Shown here one piece after another: positions 1-8,518 of a stretch of DNA of 64,000 bases. The DNA is from UBA12077 sp963665525. Its GTDB lineage: Bacteria > Bacteroidota > Bacteroidia > Bacteroidales > UBA12077. The DNA is taken from the NCBI GenBank assembly GCA_963665525.1, contig OY762280.1, forward strand, positions 1,488,001 to 1,552,000. The letters run 5' to 3'. The notes below the pieces were generated by a model that did no database searches, was not told where the DNA came from, and worked only from the letters and a program-made list of their open reading frames with translations. The stretch's first letter is position 1. Each line of letters starts with the position of its first letter. Made by a program: the position numbers and the translations under genes.

Positions 1-949
1 GATCAGTACAGGTCCAAACTTCTTCCCAGGAAGAACCATTGAACTTGTAAAGAGAAGGCGTTCCGCCAGTAGCAGAAGAGCCGGAGATCGCTTCCATATA
101 GAGTGTTCCGTTCACCACTTTGTCTTTGGGATCAAAAACCTCATTGCCAGAACTTGCAGTCATAACCTGCCCTAAATCGGTGGTAGTATAATTGACTACA
201 GGGTTATCGTCATTTCCGCTGTCTTCTTCTTCTACTGTAGTTCCATCTATCTCATAATACTCGTTATCCCGGTAATCACCGTTGACAGTTGTATAATTAT
301 AGCGGTACCGTGTTTCAATTTTATAGGAATAGGTTTTTGCCGGATCAAGATAATTATCAGTATATGACCAGTCATGTTGAATATCGGAAGGACTTGTTAC
401 CATCTGCTCTTTTTTGCCCACATCTCTGTAGTTTGAGAGATCTCCGTCTTCGGCCCGATAAACCCAGTATTCAATGTATTCTAAGTTTTTTATTTCAGAT
501 AATTCGTTGGGATTTGTCCAGCTTATGGTAATATCAACTTCGTCTCCACTATTTTCACGGGTAATGGATGTTATTTCAGCAGGATCTCCTTTGAAAGCAT
601 AGCCGGTTATTTCGTTGGTATAACCACTATATTCATCCCCTTGGCTTTCCTCGTAAACCCTCATCTTATAGCGGTATTCTTTACCCGGAACAATATAGTC
701 GTCGGGAAGGAGATAGCCGTTATCATCAAAATTACTGGACCATGTCCATGAGATTTCCTGCCATTCGGCATTATCTTCATTAAAGCGGTAAACAAGAGCC
801 TGTCCGTCAAGCTCTCCATAGGCAAGATGTATAACACCCATATAAGTACCCTGCGATGCGGTAAAGTTAGAAGGTGTGTCTGGGTCTTCTTCGCACGATA
901 TGAATGTGATCGTGGCGATTAAAACGATAAAAGTAATTAGTTTTTTCAT
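1..949 (-). CDS. Lipoprotein with fibronectin type III-like domains, C-terminus off the window
   Basis: The reading frame opens at an ATG at 949-947 on the minus strand and stays open to the window edge, so the C-terminus is missing. The first 20 residues are a hydrophobic signal ending in a lipobox (TFIS before Cys19), followed by an acidic EEDPD stretch typical of surface-exposed Bacteroidota lipoproteins. Two repeated beta-rich segments follow (about residues 25-115 and 120-225), with Tyr/Trp spacing typical of FN3 domains. No catalytic motif is visible. It is probably an envelope or cell-surface adhesion or scaffold protein. The gene lies 38 bp downstream of the OmpA-like gene on the same strand and may share its transcript. 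Confidence 0.8.
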   Translation of the reverse strand, partial: MKKLITFIVLIATITFISCEEDPDTPSNFTASQGTYMGVIHLAYGELDGQALVYRFNEDNAEWQEISWTWSSNFDDNGYLLPDDYIVPGKEYRYKMRVYEESQGDEYSGYTNEITGYAFKGDPAEITSITRENSGDEVDITISWTNPNELSEIKNLEYIEYWVYRAEDGDLSNYRDVGKKEQMVTSPSDIQHDWSYTDNYLDPAKTYSYKIETRYRYNYTTVNGDYRDNEYYEIDGTTVEEEDSGNDDNPVVNYTTTDLGQVMTASSGNEVFDPKDKVVNGTLYMEAISGSSATGGTPSLYKFNGSSWEEVWTCTD

Positions 950-987
950 GTTGGTTTATTTTTAGTTGCTGTGTAGTTTTGAATATA

Positions 988-2208
988 TTATTTTCTTTTG
1001 CCACTCCATCCTTCATTCAGGGGCTCATCATTACAATATCCCCACTTTGCTTTAAATTGTGTAAAATCATCACTGAATTCAATAATAAGGTTCCCCCAAT
1101 TATTTCTGTCATACACATAGCTGTCGCAGGTTTTTGCCGAACCATTCTCCACCCATTTCCCCTTAATGGTGTGGTTATCAATTAATGTGCCAAGAATTTC
1201 ACCACCATCACTTTCATACCATCCGGCTATTACATCTCCATACCTGTAAATATGCATATCGCCCCGTTTAACGGTTTTCCATACCCCAACTACATCATCT
1301 TTTACGGGATTTGCATCAGGAAAAACAATAATTTCTACCCTTCTGTTCTTTTCTCTTCCTTCTTCGGTAGTATTATCAGCTACCGGATTACTTTCGCCCA
1401 GTGCATAGGTCTCAATCATTTCACTATTTATATGACAACTGTCGATAAAGAAATTCTTAATTGCTTTTGCACGATCATTTGAAAGTTTAATATTACTTTC
1501 TTCTGAACCAATGTTATCGGTATAGCCTTCAATAATAGTTAAGCCATTTATTTCTTTAATCTTTTCTGCAATTATATAAAGATCTGATTTATCATTACCA
1601 AGGGTAGATTCTCCAAAGTTGAATAAAACAGCACTATTTAATTGAAAATTAATACTTGAGCCAATTGCACCAATTGCATCGATATCTGCTCCCGGCCATC
1701 TTCCAGTATTTTTATCCTTAATATCGATAATTTTAACATATCTGAAAATATCCGTTTTTTTAACGTATTCAGCAATATCTATTGCAGATACTCCCCCGCC
1801 TGTTCTTCCCACAGAAATCCAATTGCCTCCATCTTTAGAGATATAAACATCGACGGGTTCAATAGCCGGTCCGATCTCTAAGACAAACAAATCCGGCCCG
1901 TTAATATCATAAAGAATATTATCGGTAAATTTTACGACCAATTCGCCACCATAACCTAATGTTGTAAATTTTTTTTCATATTCTCCAACATAATCCGGGA
2001 TGCCAATTGTATTCTTCGGTCCGTAACCTTCAATTGGAGCAGGGTTGCCAACTTTAAAACTTACTATTTCATCGGCAAATGAAATATCACCGAACGGAAA
2101 AAATATTCGTCCATCGTGGCCGTCAGAATAGGTTCTTCCGATTTGAGCATTCAACAATGAAGCTATTGTTAATGCTATTACTGTTAATATTAATTTTAGA
2201 CTATTCAT
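988..2208 (-). CDS. OmpA-family outer-membrane/periplasmic protein
   Basis: This 406-residue protein has a signal peptide (residues 1-21, ending LLNAQ). A beta-rich N-terminal domain follows (about 25-185), with discoidin/F5-8-like features such as VYISKDGGNW. An OmpA C-terminal peptidoglycan-binding domain spans about 192-297 and carries the family signature: GYTDNIGSEESN, LSNDRAKAIKNF, GREKNRRVEI. About 105 residues after it resemble a small lipocalin-like or DUF beta domain. The OmpA domain should bind diaminopimelate in peptidoglycan; the function of the other parts is not evident. It is transcribed away from the cassette array that begins upstream. Confidence 0.9.
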   Translation of the reverse strand: MNSLKLILTVIALTIASLLNAQIGRTYSDGHDGRIFFPFGDISFADEIVSFKVGNPAPIEGYGPKNTIGIPDYVGEYEKKFTTLGYGGELVVKFTDNILYDINGPDLFVLEIGPAIEPVDVYISKDGGNWISVGRTGGGVSAIDIAEYVKKTDIFRYVKIIDIKDKNTGRWPGADIDAIGAIGSSINFQLNSAVLFNFGESTLGNDKSDLYIIAEKIKEINGLTIIEGYTDNIGSEESNIKLSNDRAKAIKNFFIDSCHINSEMIETYALGESNPVADNTTEEGREKNRRVEIIVFPDANPVKDDVVGVWKTVKRGDMHIYRYGDVIAGWYESDGGEILGTLIDNHTIKGKWVENGSAKTCDSYVYDRNNWGNLIIEFSDDFTQFKAKWGYCNDEPLNEGWSGKRK

Positions 2209-2411
2209 TTATGTTTTTCCTTTCTTTAGGTTAATATAATGTAATTTTACTTTTTTAATTATTGCCAACGACCGTGTATACTCTATTGTTGTTACCCCTC
2301 TAATTTGGTCGTGTATCAGCAATTTTTGTTATATTTCTTATATTTTTAAATGTTATACAATATAAATGTATTATATATTTAATAAAACATCAAACAAAGA
2401 CCAGAACTTTT

Positions 2412-2540
2412 ACAAACACTTGGGTCAGGCGAGCTTACCCAAAAGTTTGTAATCCTGCCCAATTTTGCCCTTTCTAAACAAATTTGTTTTGGTATTTCAT
2501 TGAAACTTTAGCAATAAACTGATAAGTATGGTGGCATCTG
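2412..2540 (+). repeat. Array head element 1 (interrupted by group II intron)
   Basis: This element recurs at 15720, 33687, about 39225 and 46350. It opens with a hairpin whose ends ACAAAC/GTTTGT are fixed and whose inner stem varies (here TTGGGT/ACCCAA, 2412-2450). A conserved tract follows (AATCC..CCAATTTTGCC) and it closes with ACTGATAAGTATGGTGGC just before the intron boundary. It marks the left edge of the cassette array at 4.5-11 kb. Its function is unknown; an attI-like or terminator role is inference. Confidence 0.65.
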
Positions 2541-2582
2541 GTCGAGTAGGTAAAGGGGAATTTCACCCCTAAACCTCTCTCA

Positions 2583-2616
2583 GAACCGTACGTGACAGTC
2601 TCCCGTCATACGGCTC
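2583..2616 (-). ncRNA. Group II intron domain V
   Basis: On the minus strand this is a 34-nt hairpin that begins GAGCCGTATG and ends CACGTACGGTTC, the most conserved part of bacterial group II ribozymes. It is followed by a domain VI stem-loop (AGGGGTGAAATTCCCCTTT) before the 3' splice site. The same 34-nt arrangement occurs in the second copy at 33877-33910. Confidence 0.9.
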
Positions 2617-2633
2617 TTCATGATGAAGACGCT

Positions 2634-3893
2634 CTAAGGCAAAAATCCATGTTTCCAATGTTCAAACATCGTGGGATATGCTCTTGCAATCCTCTGTAAA
2701 TGCTTGATCGCTTTTATCCATGGACTTCGCCAATACTTACGATACTTGTTGCGTACCCATTTAATTATTCGAAAATTAACGACTTTAAAGAGTTTCCACA
2801 TTTCCGATTTTCGGAACTTCGAATAATACAGAATCCACCCCCTGATCTTAGGATTTAAAATCTCTGCTATTGTAGTTATTGAAACATCTACCCGGCGATG
2901 TATTTTGAGTTTTAATAACTCTTTACTTATGCCTGATATGCTCCCTTGACTGATAGCTGGACTAAATCCCAACTTGATCTTACCTCGCTCTTTTACAATA
3001 CGAGGTTTAAAGGTGAATCCTAAGAAATCAAACTTCTGATAACGCACTCTGAAAGGGGGTTGATGTTTCTGATTCCTTCGACAATAGACGATCTTTGACT
3101 TTTCGCTGTTTAGTTCCAGTTTACAGTCTCTGAACCGTTGCTTTATCGATTCCATCAGTCGCATTGCCTGTTTGAAATGTTGACAATGTACAACAATATC
3201 ATCGGCATACCTCTCAAATTCAATATCAGGGTAATGCTTCAGTATCCATTTATCAAACACTACATCCAGAAAAATATTGGCTAACACAGGACTAATAACT
3301 CCGCCTTGTGGTGTACCTTTTCCTTCTGTGTGTTTAATCGTTCCATCAGGTAGTTGCACAGGTGCTTTCAACCAGCGTTCACAATACATCAGGATATGTT
3401 TCCTGTTGGTATAGTGATTTAAGGCTTTCATTAGCAATTTATGGTCGATATTGTCGAAAAAGCCTTTGATATCTAAATCTATCACCCAACTGTATTTCAT
3501 ACAATTGATTCGACATTGCTCTAAAGCTTCATGTGCCGATTTATTTGGACGATATCCAAATGAATTTCGACTAAACCGGTTATCAACAATACTCTCCAAC
3601 TCGGTTGCTATGACCTGTTGGGCTACCCTATCGGTTACTGTTGGAATACCTAAAGCGCGTTTCTTTCCGTTCGCCTTGGGTATTAACGTTTGACGTACTG
3701 CTTTTGGATAATAACTCCCGCTTGACATCCTGTTCCATATAGGATAAAGATACTTGCGTTTGTTAGTGTTCACATCACTTATCGTGATATAATCTACTCC
3801 TGCACTACCGCCATTGGCTTTCACTCTTCGGAAAGCTTCTTGTACTTGCAACCTCGTAATCGGTTGCGTCTTCTGTCCTTCTACAAAAATCAT
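2634..3893 (-). CDS. ltrA: Group II intron reverse transcriptase/maturase
   Basis: This 419-residue intron-encoded protein assists splicing and retrohoming by target-primed reverse transcription. RT blocks are visible: LIPKANGKKRALGIPT (about 70-85), the SFGYRP block (111-116), the catalytic WVIDLDIKGFFDNIDH segment (136-151), GTPQGG (193-198) and the active-site YADD (229-232). The maturase X domain follows (about 320-419, with NPKIRGWILYYSKF). No C-terminal HNH endonuclease is present, as in class C introns. The frame is intact, so this copy could act on both introns. The start ATG at 3893 directly precedes the EGQKTQ N-terminus shared with the second copy. Confidence 0.95.
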   Translation of the reverse strand: MIFVEGQKTQPITRLQVQEAFRRVKANGGSAGVDYITISDVNTNKRKYLYPIWNRMSSGSYYPKAVRQTLIPKANGKKRALGIPTVTDRVAQQVIATELESIVDNRFSRNSFGYRPNKSAHEALEQCRINCMKYSWVIDLDIKGFFDNIDHKLLMKALNHYTNRKHILMYCERWLKAPVQLPDGTIKHTEGKGTPQGGVISPVLANIFLDVVFDKWILKHYPDIEFERYADDIVVHCQHFKQAMRLMESIKQRFRDCKLELNSEKSKIVYCRRNQKHQPPFRVRYQKFDFLGFTFKPRIVKERGKIKLGFSPAISQGSISGISKELLKLKIHRRVDVSITTIAEILNPKIRGWILYYSKFRKSEMWKLFKVVNFRIIKWVRNKYRKYWRSPWIKAIKHLQRIARAYPTMFEHWKHGFLP

Positions 3894-4539
3894 CCTTAAA
3901 TTAATTTAAGTTGTTATACATATGAGAACCTTTCATGTGAAGCCCTTCGCTTGTGGGGTCATTACTCCCACTCTCTTGGGTATGGTCGCTACTATAGCTT
4001 CATCCGCCCCAAACCTGTATATCGCTACTTTCTGCATTTTTGCTTAACACTACAGCTTTGGTTCTCCTGTTCCTTGATAGAGCCTAAGTAAGAGTCTTGC
4101 CGTCTATATGCCGTATGCCATGTAGTCAGAAATCAGGTTACTTCTACACTCTTATCTCGCAAGGTGGCGCCCCTATTGTTTTTGGCATAATAAAAGTTAC
4201 TTTCGACACGTCGATAACGGTTCATTTGCATTCAACTCTCCTACTCACACCATAGCTCGAATCTTTCCTACAACTGAAAGTTCTGCCTTTAACCTTGTCG
4301 CTCAGTACCATACCCTGAAGACACAGCACCACAAGGCGGTTTGGTAAATTCGCCTGATCGCCTTTACCGATAGTTCAGTTCTTAAAACTTATACTTCTGT
4401 GAGTCTTCTATCCTTACCTCGTTTAAAGGGAATAGCTCGTTTCTGTATCCGTCTTAAGCCTATCATCTCTATCAAAGTTATATTACCATTTCAAAGAACC
4501 TTTTCTCCGTACCCTGTGGTAACCCAGGACACACCGCAC

Positions 4540-4680
4540 AATTTGTAACAGCGGGTCAAAATCAAGCGGGGTTTTTGGTAGTGGTTTGACTGGTTTTGTA
4601 TATATTTGTTTCTAGGTCAACGGGTGACCTTGAAACACGGCGGCGATCCCCGCCAAATTTTACCCGCGGACCGTTAGGCG
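4540..4680 (+). repeat. attC-like cassette site 1
   Basis: TAAC at 4546-4549 and GTTAGGC at 4673-4679 bound an imperfect palindrome. Arms pair in order: GCGGGT/ACCCGC (4551/4662), AAAAT/ATTTT (4558/4657), GCGGGG/CCCCGC (4566/4648). An inner AGGTCA/TGACCT hairpin surrounds a CGGG loop. The right end fits the integron R' consensus GTTRRRY. It lies directly beside intron 1. Confidence 0.8.
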
Positions 4681-4708
4681 TAAAATTTATTTTTGAAATC
4701 TACTCTAT

Positions 4709-5692
4709 ATGAAAAAGCAACGTGTTAAAATTCCCAAAGAGATTGAATATGAAATATTGTACAAGGCTGCTCATACTTGTAGTGTTTGCCGAGAACCTAG
4801 GAATGGCGTGCAAATTCACCATATTGACAATGATCCAAGTAATAACTCAACTGACAATTTAATTTTACTATGTAATACTTGTCATGATGAAGCCCATACA
4901 AAAAGGTTCTTATCAAAGAATCTTACGCCTGAAAAATTAAGTTTCTTTAAAAAAGAGTGGGAATATGAAATAAGAAAGCGAGCATCTTTAGCAATGTTAC
5001 CAAATAATAATATAGACCAGGCAATATGGACATTTATTAATCATCAAAGGATTGGTCAAATAATGAAAGCTCAAAAGGTGGCTTTTGACACTTATTTATT
5101 TGAAATGCTAAATTCAAAAGGTATTATAGACAAACTAGGTATTCCTATTTTGAAAGATATAAACAAAGATAAGAAGTATATTACCATATATGACTATTTT
5201 AATTGGGACGATTCTATGAGACTTCACCAGATGTATTGTGAAGCAGTTGATAGTCTAATATTAAAAGTCAACCCTATTGAAATAGGTGCTATTTGGACAA
5301 AGAGAGAAATCAAAAATATGGTTAAACCTGGAAGTTTTATTTTTTCATTAAGGGGATACTATTTTAAAACTGGAAAAATATCAAATCATGAAGAAGATAG
5401 GTTTATATATTCACGCTCTAAAAATATTGAAATAAGAATGTATGCTAATACGCGACATATGTTTGGTAGTTCAGCTTTATTTGAATCATATTCTGGACAT
5501 AGATTTGCAGCTGCTTTCTTATTAGTAAAAAGTATATCAACCGAAGATGACAATTTAATATTACATTGTACACCTATTTCTTTAGGTGCAGGTTATTTGC
5601 AATCAACTTATAGATCTCCTCATATGCTAAAATATGGTTGGGCTGATCCGAGTAAATTTGATATTTTTGAAGAAATAGACTTTGAAGATTGA
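4709..5692 (+). CDS. HNH endonuclease-domain protein (cassette gene)
   Basis: This 327-residue protein carries an N-terminal zinc-binding HNH nuclease domain (residues 20-66): CSVC at 24-27, the HH pair at 37-38 in QIHHIDND, Asn50, then CNTCHDEAH (55-63). The remaining 260 residues match no family I recognise and may be an effector or sensing domain. The ATG lies 30 bp after site 1's GTTAGGC end, and the stop lies 14 bp before site 2's GCCTAAC, so gene plus site 2 forms one tidy cassette. HNH proteins are common in defence systems, and cassette location suits that, but a defence role is inference. Confidence 0.85.
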   Translation: MKKQRVKIPKEIEYEILYKAAHTCSVCREPRNGVQIHHIDNDPSNNSTDNLILLCNTCHDEAHTKRFLSKNLTPEKLSFFKKEWEYEIRKRASLAMLPNNNIDQAIWTFINHQRIGQIMKAQKVAFDTYLFEMLNSKGIIDKLGIPILKDINKDKKYITIYDYFNWDDSMRLHQMYCEAVDSLILKVNPIEIGAIWTKREIKNMVKPGSFIFSLRGYYFKTGKISNHEEDRFIYSRSKNIEIRMYANTRHMFGSSALFESYSGHRFAAAFLLVKSISTEDDNLILHCTPISLGAGYLQSTYRSPHMLKYGWADPSKFDIFEEIDFED

Positions 5693-5705
5693 AAATAAAT
5701 TCAAC

Positions 5706-5838
5706 GCCTAACATTGGGTCAAACTACATGCGGGGTTTTGGTGGTTTTTTGACAAATTTAGTTATCTTTAACTTGGTTAACGGATGATAGTGAAACGCGA
5801 CGGAAACCCGCACGTAGCTTACCCAAGGACCGTTAGCA
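5706..5838 (+). repeat. attC-like cassette site 2
   Basis: It starts GCCTAAC (5706-5712, fitting RYYYAAC) and ends GTTAGC (5833-5838). Arms pair as TTGGGT/ACCCAA and CTACaTGCGGG/CCCGCAcGTAG, differing in sequence from sites 1 and 3 but keeping the pairing. The centre holds the shared GGTTTTGGTGGTTT and GACAAATTTAGTTATCTTTA tracts. Confidence 0.8.
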
Positions 5839-5905
5839 TGCATTTTTGTGCTTGCGTCGTGCTAAAATAGGTTGACACTTTTTTCTAAACTTAAGAAGTG
5901 TCAAT

Positions 5906-6295
5906 ATGAAACTAAAAAAACAAGTTACCCCAAGAAAAATTTATTCCTACGCTTTCAAGAAAGAAGTTGTTCAGGAATATGACAATGGACAAATCTCTAA
6001 AAGAGCTTTAGCTATTAAAAATCAAATAAATCCTTCGACTTTAGACCGTTGGATTGAAAAGTATAGTATCTTAGCCAGAAACAAACAAATGGCTGAAAAA
6101 CACTCAAATGATCCCAAACACAAAGTAAAACGCTTAGAGAAACGAATTGAAGAACTGGAAGCTATGCTCGAAATTGATGACATGGCCTGGGAAATCATGG
6201 AAGAAATGACTGGTGACCCTAACCTGCGAAAAAAGCATATTCCCGAATCGCTGATAAAAGCATTGCAAAAAGCACGAAAAAGTCGTTTAAAATAA
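5906..6295 (+). CDS. IS3-family transposase OrfA
   Basis: This 129-residue DNA-binding subunit has an N-terminal helix-turn-helix (about residues 12-55: YSYAFKKEVVQEYDNG, ISKRALAIKNQINPSTLDRW) and a C-terminal leucine-zipper-like coiled coil (about 70-100: VKRLEKRIEELEAMLEIDD). A T TTA AAA heptamer (6286-6292) lies immediately before its TAA stop, in the correct frame for programmed -1 frameshifting into OrfB. Confidence 0.92.
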   Translation: MKLKKQVTPRKIYSYAFKKEVVQEYDNGQISKRALAIKNQINPSTLDRWIEKYSILARNKQMAEKHSNDPKHKVKRLEKRIEELEAMLEIDDMAWEIMEEMTGDPNLRKKHIPESLIKALQKARKSRLK

Positions 6296-7176
6296 CCCTT
6301 ATATGCAAGCGGTTTGGGATTAGCAGACAGGCATTATACAAAAAGTTACAAAGAACTAATGAAGCTTTATCACAACACCAAATTGTGATAAAGCTGGTGC
6401 AACAAATCAGATATGAACAACCATTCATAGGAACTGAAAAGCTCTATGGATTAATTAAACAAGACTTACAAAAAATGAACATTAAAATTGGAAGATGCAA
6501 GTTAAACAGCATCTTAAAAGAGTATGGAATGCTGGTTAGAAAACGCAAGAAAAATGTTATTACCACCAACTCTCACCATCGGTTCAGGAAATATCCTAAC
6601 CTTGTGAAGAATATGGAAATCACTAAACCTGAACAAGTCTGGGTTGGTGACATCACCTATGTTAAAACCGACCAGGGTAATAATTACTTACACTTGCTTA
6701 CAGACGCTTATTCGAAGCGTATTGTTGGTTTTGAGTTATCGGATAACCTGAAGGCAGAATCTACTTTAAATGCCCTTAAAATGGCTCTAAAAGGGCGGAA
6801 ATACCCTGAAAGAAAACTAACACATCATTCGGATCGTGGAATCCAGTATTGCAGTGATGATTATATTCAAGTGCTCATGGATAATCATATGTTAATTAGC
6901 ATGACTGAAAACTCTGATCCCTACGAAAATGCCATAGCTGAAAGAGTAAACGGAATACTTAAGTATGAGTTCTCCATCGGCGAGGGTTTTAAAAACCATG
7001 CTTCTGCCCTATCTGAAGTAAAAAAATCTGTGTTTATTTATAACACCCGAAGACCCCACAGAAGCTGTAAAATGCTTACTCCTGAAAATGCTCATCTGAA
7101 TGGAAAATATAAACTTCCATCCTATTCTATCAAATTGAAAACAAAAAATGAATTATCTTTAACAAAAAACTGCTAA
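6286..7176 (+). CDS. IS3-family transposase OrfB (integrase catalytic domain, via -1 frameshift)
   Basis: This is the RNase H-fold DDE transposase. Its frame is open upstream of OrfA's stop, and the conserved N-terminal segment (ICKRFGISRQALYKKLQ) lies before any normal start codon, so expression as an OrfAB fusion by -1 slippage at 6286-6292 is likely. A GTG at 6385 is the first conventional alternative start. Catalytic residues are visible: the first Asp in VGDITYVKT, the second in HHSDRGIQY and the Glu in AERVNGILKYEF. The HTH_21-like region precedes the rve domain. The frame is intact, so the element may be active. Confidence 0.9.
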   Translation, partial: FKITLICKRFGISRQALYKKLQRTNEALSQHQIVIKLVQQIRYEQPFIGTEKLYGLIKQDLQKMNIKIGRCKLNSILKEYGMLVRKRKKNVITTNSHHRFRKYPNLVKNMEITKPEQVWVGDITYVKTDQGNNYLHLLTDAYSKRIVGFELSDNLKAESTLNALKMALKGRKYPERKLTHHSDRGIQYCSDDYIQVLMDNHMLISMTENSDPYENAIAERVNGILKYEFSIGEGFKNHASALSEVKKSVFIYNTRRPHRSCKMLTPENAHLNGKYKLPSYSIKLKTKNELSLTKNC

Positions 7177-7236
7177 AAATATGTCAACTTATTTTAGCAC
7201 GAGACAACAGATTTTTTTAATAAATTATAATCAAAT

Positions 7237-7959
7237 ATGAAAAAAGTAATTCTCTTATTAGTAATTTGTATTTCATTTAATGGATATACACAAGAATTAA
7301 AAAAGAAAAAAAAGACGAGCCAATATTTTAAGGAAATATTCTATATTGACAAAGCTAATAAACTTAAAAGCGGAGACTATATTAAATTAAATTTGCACAG
7401 TAAAGATACTCTTGAAAAGGGTAAATACTTAAATGGAGAAAAGATTGGTATTTGGAATTATTATTCAAAAAATAACGAACTATATTTAACGTATAATCAC
7501 GAAAAGGATAGCATTGTTTCAATTTCAGATGAATATATTAAAATAGAAAAATTCTTTGTACTCAAAGAAGGAAACTATGAACTACTAGAAATTGAAACAC
7601 CACCAATTTTCTTAGGTTCTCCAGAAGTTCTAAAATATTTTTTTTATTCCGCAAAACTGTCAGAAAAGTTTTTTAAAAAGCCTAATCCTAGATCTTCAAT
7701 TTTTTCAATTGAGATAAATAAAAATGGAGAATCAAAATTAATCGTTGAACAAAATATTGAAAATACAATTGATGAAAGCTTAATAAAAAGGTTTAATGAA
7801 AAGGCTTTTAAGTGGACACCTGCGAAATCTCAAGGAAAAAATATAAACTCTAGAATATTAATAAATTATATAATCAGACCAGAATCATTAAAAGCTCTTA
7901 AACTTGAAAGCGATCAACCATATTCAAGAATTATTGAATTATATTATTTTGGTGTATGA
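7237..7959 (+). CDS. Secreted protein with MORN/YwqK-like and TonB C-terminal-like domains (cassette gene)
   Basis: This 240-residue protein has a signal peptide (1-18, ending GYTQ). A YwqK/MORN-type segment follows (about 45-90: GDYIKLNLHSKDTLEKGKYL then GEKIGIWNYYSKNNELYLTY). The C-terminal region (about 155-225) has the pattern of a TonB C-terminal domain, with SIEINKNGESKLI, IENTIDESLIKRFNEKAFKW and INYIIRPE. There is no N-terminal membrane anchor typical of real TonB, so it is probably a soluble periplasmic relative of unknown role. Its cassette is bounded by sites 2 and 3, but IS3 now separates it from site 2. Confidence 0.7.
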   Translation: MKKVILLLVICISFNGYTQELKKKKKTSQYFKEIFYIDKANKLKSGDYIKLNLHSKDTLEKGKYLNGEKIGIWNYYSKNNELYLTYNHEKDSIVSISDEYIKIEKFFVLKEGNYELLEIETPPIFLGSPEVLKYFFYSAKLSEKFFKKPNPRSSIFSIEINKNGESKLIVEQNIENTIDESLIKRFNEKAFKWTPAKSQGKNINSRILINYIIRPESLKALKLESDQPYSRIIELYYFGV

Positions 7960-7993
7960 TGAATAAATTTATTTAGTGGATAGTAATCAAACG

Positions 7994-8134
7994 CCCTATA
8001 ACATTGTTTCACAAGCCATACGGGGGTTTGGTGGTTTCGTGACTTTGTTTTATCTTAGTAAAAGTTCTTAGCGGTGGACTGATAAGTAAGGCGGGAAAAT
8101 CCCGTACAGGCTTGTAAACAAGGACCGTTAGCGG
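7994..8134 (+). repeat. attC-like cassette site 3
   Basis: CCTATAAC lies at the left, and GTTA at 8127-8130. Arms pair as TTGTTT/AAACAA, ACAAGCC/GGCTTGT and TACGGG/CCCGTA, a different sequence solution of the same stem seen in sites 1 and 2. The central GGTTTGGTGGTTT tract is kept. Confidence 0.78.
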
Positions 8135-8157
8135 TAAACAATAATTTTTGCTGGAAT

Positions 8158-8188
8158 TTTGAGCAATTCTTATTTTGCCGTATATTTG
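8158..8188 (+). promoter_or_regulatory. Promoter of the mntA-hepT cassette
   Basis: TTTG at 8158-8161 and TATATTTG at 8181-8188 are separated by 19 bp, matching the Bacteroidota -33/-7 consensus (TTTG, TAnnTTTG). It lies inside the cassette, so the operon carries its own promoter. It also argues that translation begins at 8201 or later rather than at the upstream ATG at 8159. Confidence 0.65.
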
Positions 8189-8200
8189 ATCATAATTAAA

Positions 8201-8518
8201 ATGCAGAATATGAATAGAATTGTAAAAGAAAGATTAAATGACATTATTAGACTGTGTGAAAATCATGGTGTAAAATCGTTATATATTTTCGGTTCTGCAA
8301 ATACTGACAAGTTTGATAGGAATAGCGATATTGACTTTCTGATTGCTTTTAAAGAATCATTAAGTATTGAAGAATACACAGAGAATTATTTTACACTTCA
8401 GTATAAATTGAGAGAATTGCTCAAAAGAGAGATTGATTTGGTGACTCAAAATTCCCTTTCAAATCCTTTCTTTATTCAATCTATTGACCAGAATAAACAG
8501 TTATTGTATGGAGCTTAA
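8201..8518 (+). CDS. mntA: MntA-type nucleotidyltransferase antitoxin (cassette gene)
   Basis: This is a minimal nucleotidyltransferase of about 105 residues. The fold signature reads SLYIFGSANTDKF then RNSDIDFLIAF, giving the GS...DxD metal-binding motif. Family members AMPylate and silence their HEPN partner, HepT. The start at 8201 (or 8210, MNRIVKER) is preferred to 8159 because a good promoter overlaps the upstream part and family members begin at this point. The stop overlaps the next gene's start by 11 bp, indicating translational coupling. Confidence 0.85.
   Translation: MQNMNRIVKERLNDIIRLCENHGVKSLYIFGSANTDKFDRNSDIDFLIAFKESLSIEEYTENYFTLQYKLRELLKREIDLVTQNSLSNPFFIQSIDQNKQLLYGA

Larger units (their letters stand above)
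2541..4534 (-). mobile_element. Group II intron 1, full length, RT-encoding
   Basis: On the minus strand the element runs from GTGTG (complement of 4534-4530, the group II 5' consensus GUGYG) to CTCGAC (2541, ending in the AY consensus). It is about 1.99 kb. It contains a long 5' RNA region (3894-4534), an RT gene in domain IV, a canonical 34-nt domain V (2583-2616) and a domain VI hairpin. Comparison with the second copy at 33835 fixes both ends. Removing it restores a head/site junction like the uninterrupted one at 39390. The 5' exon is the bottom strand of the adjacent attC-like site, as known for group IIC-attC introns. The 419-aa RT without an HNH domain fits class C. Confidence 0.85.
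5860..7199 (+). mobile_element. IS3-family insertion sequence (IS150-like)
   Basis: This is an element of about 1.34 kb with imperfect terminal inverted repeats: TGCTAAAATAGGTTGACAC at 5860, and its complement ending TATTTTAGCA at 7199. It encodes OrfA and OrfB in overlapping frames. It is inserted in the leader of the next cassette, between site 2 and the gene at 7237. No convincing 3-4 bp target duplication is visible. The OrfB type (GDITYVKT, HHSDRGIQY) suggests the IS150 group. Confidence 0.88.

Noticed and set aside
3451..3693. Plus-strand ORF opposite the RT (also at 34745)
   Set aside because: It is a shadow of a conserved RT frame; its preservation in both copies follows from RT conservation.
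4535..4539. GTGCG (complement of 4535-4539) as the 5' end of intron 1
   Set aside because: The second intron has AGCC-type exon sequence at this place, while both share GTGTGTCC starting five bases inside. The shared boundary and the uninterrupted site at 39390 favour 4534.
5850..7205. Target-site duplication of the IS3 element
   Set aside because: The 3-4 bp on either side (GTCG and CGAG) do not match beyond CG, so no duplication is claimed.
8159..8200. Upstream ATG at 8159 as the mntA start
   Set aside because: It overlaps a good -33/-7 promoter and adds 14 residues not expected in the family.
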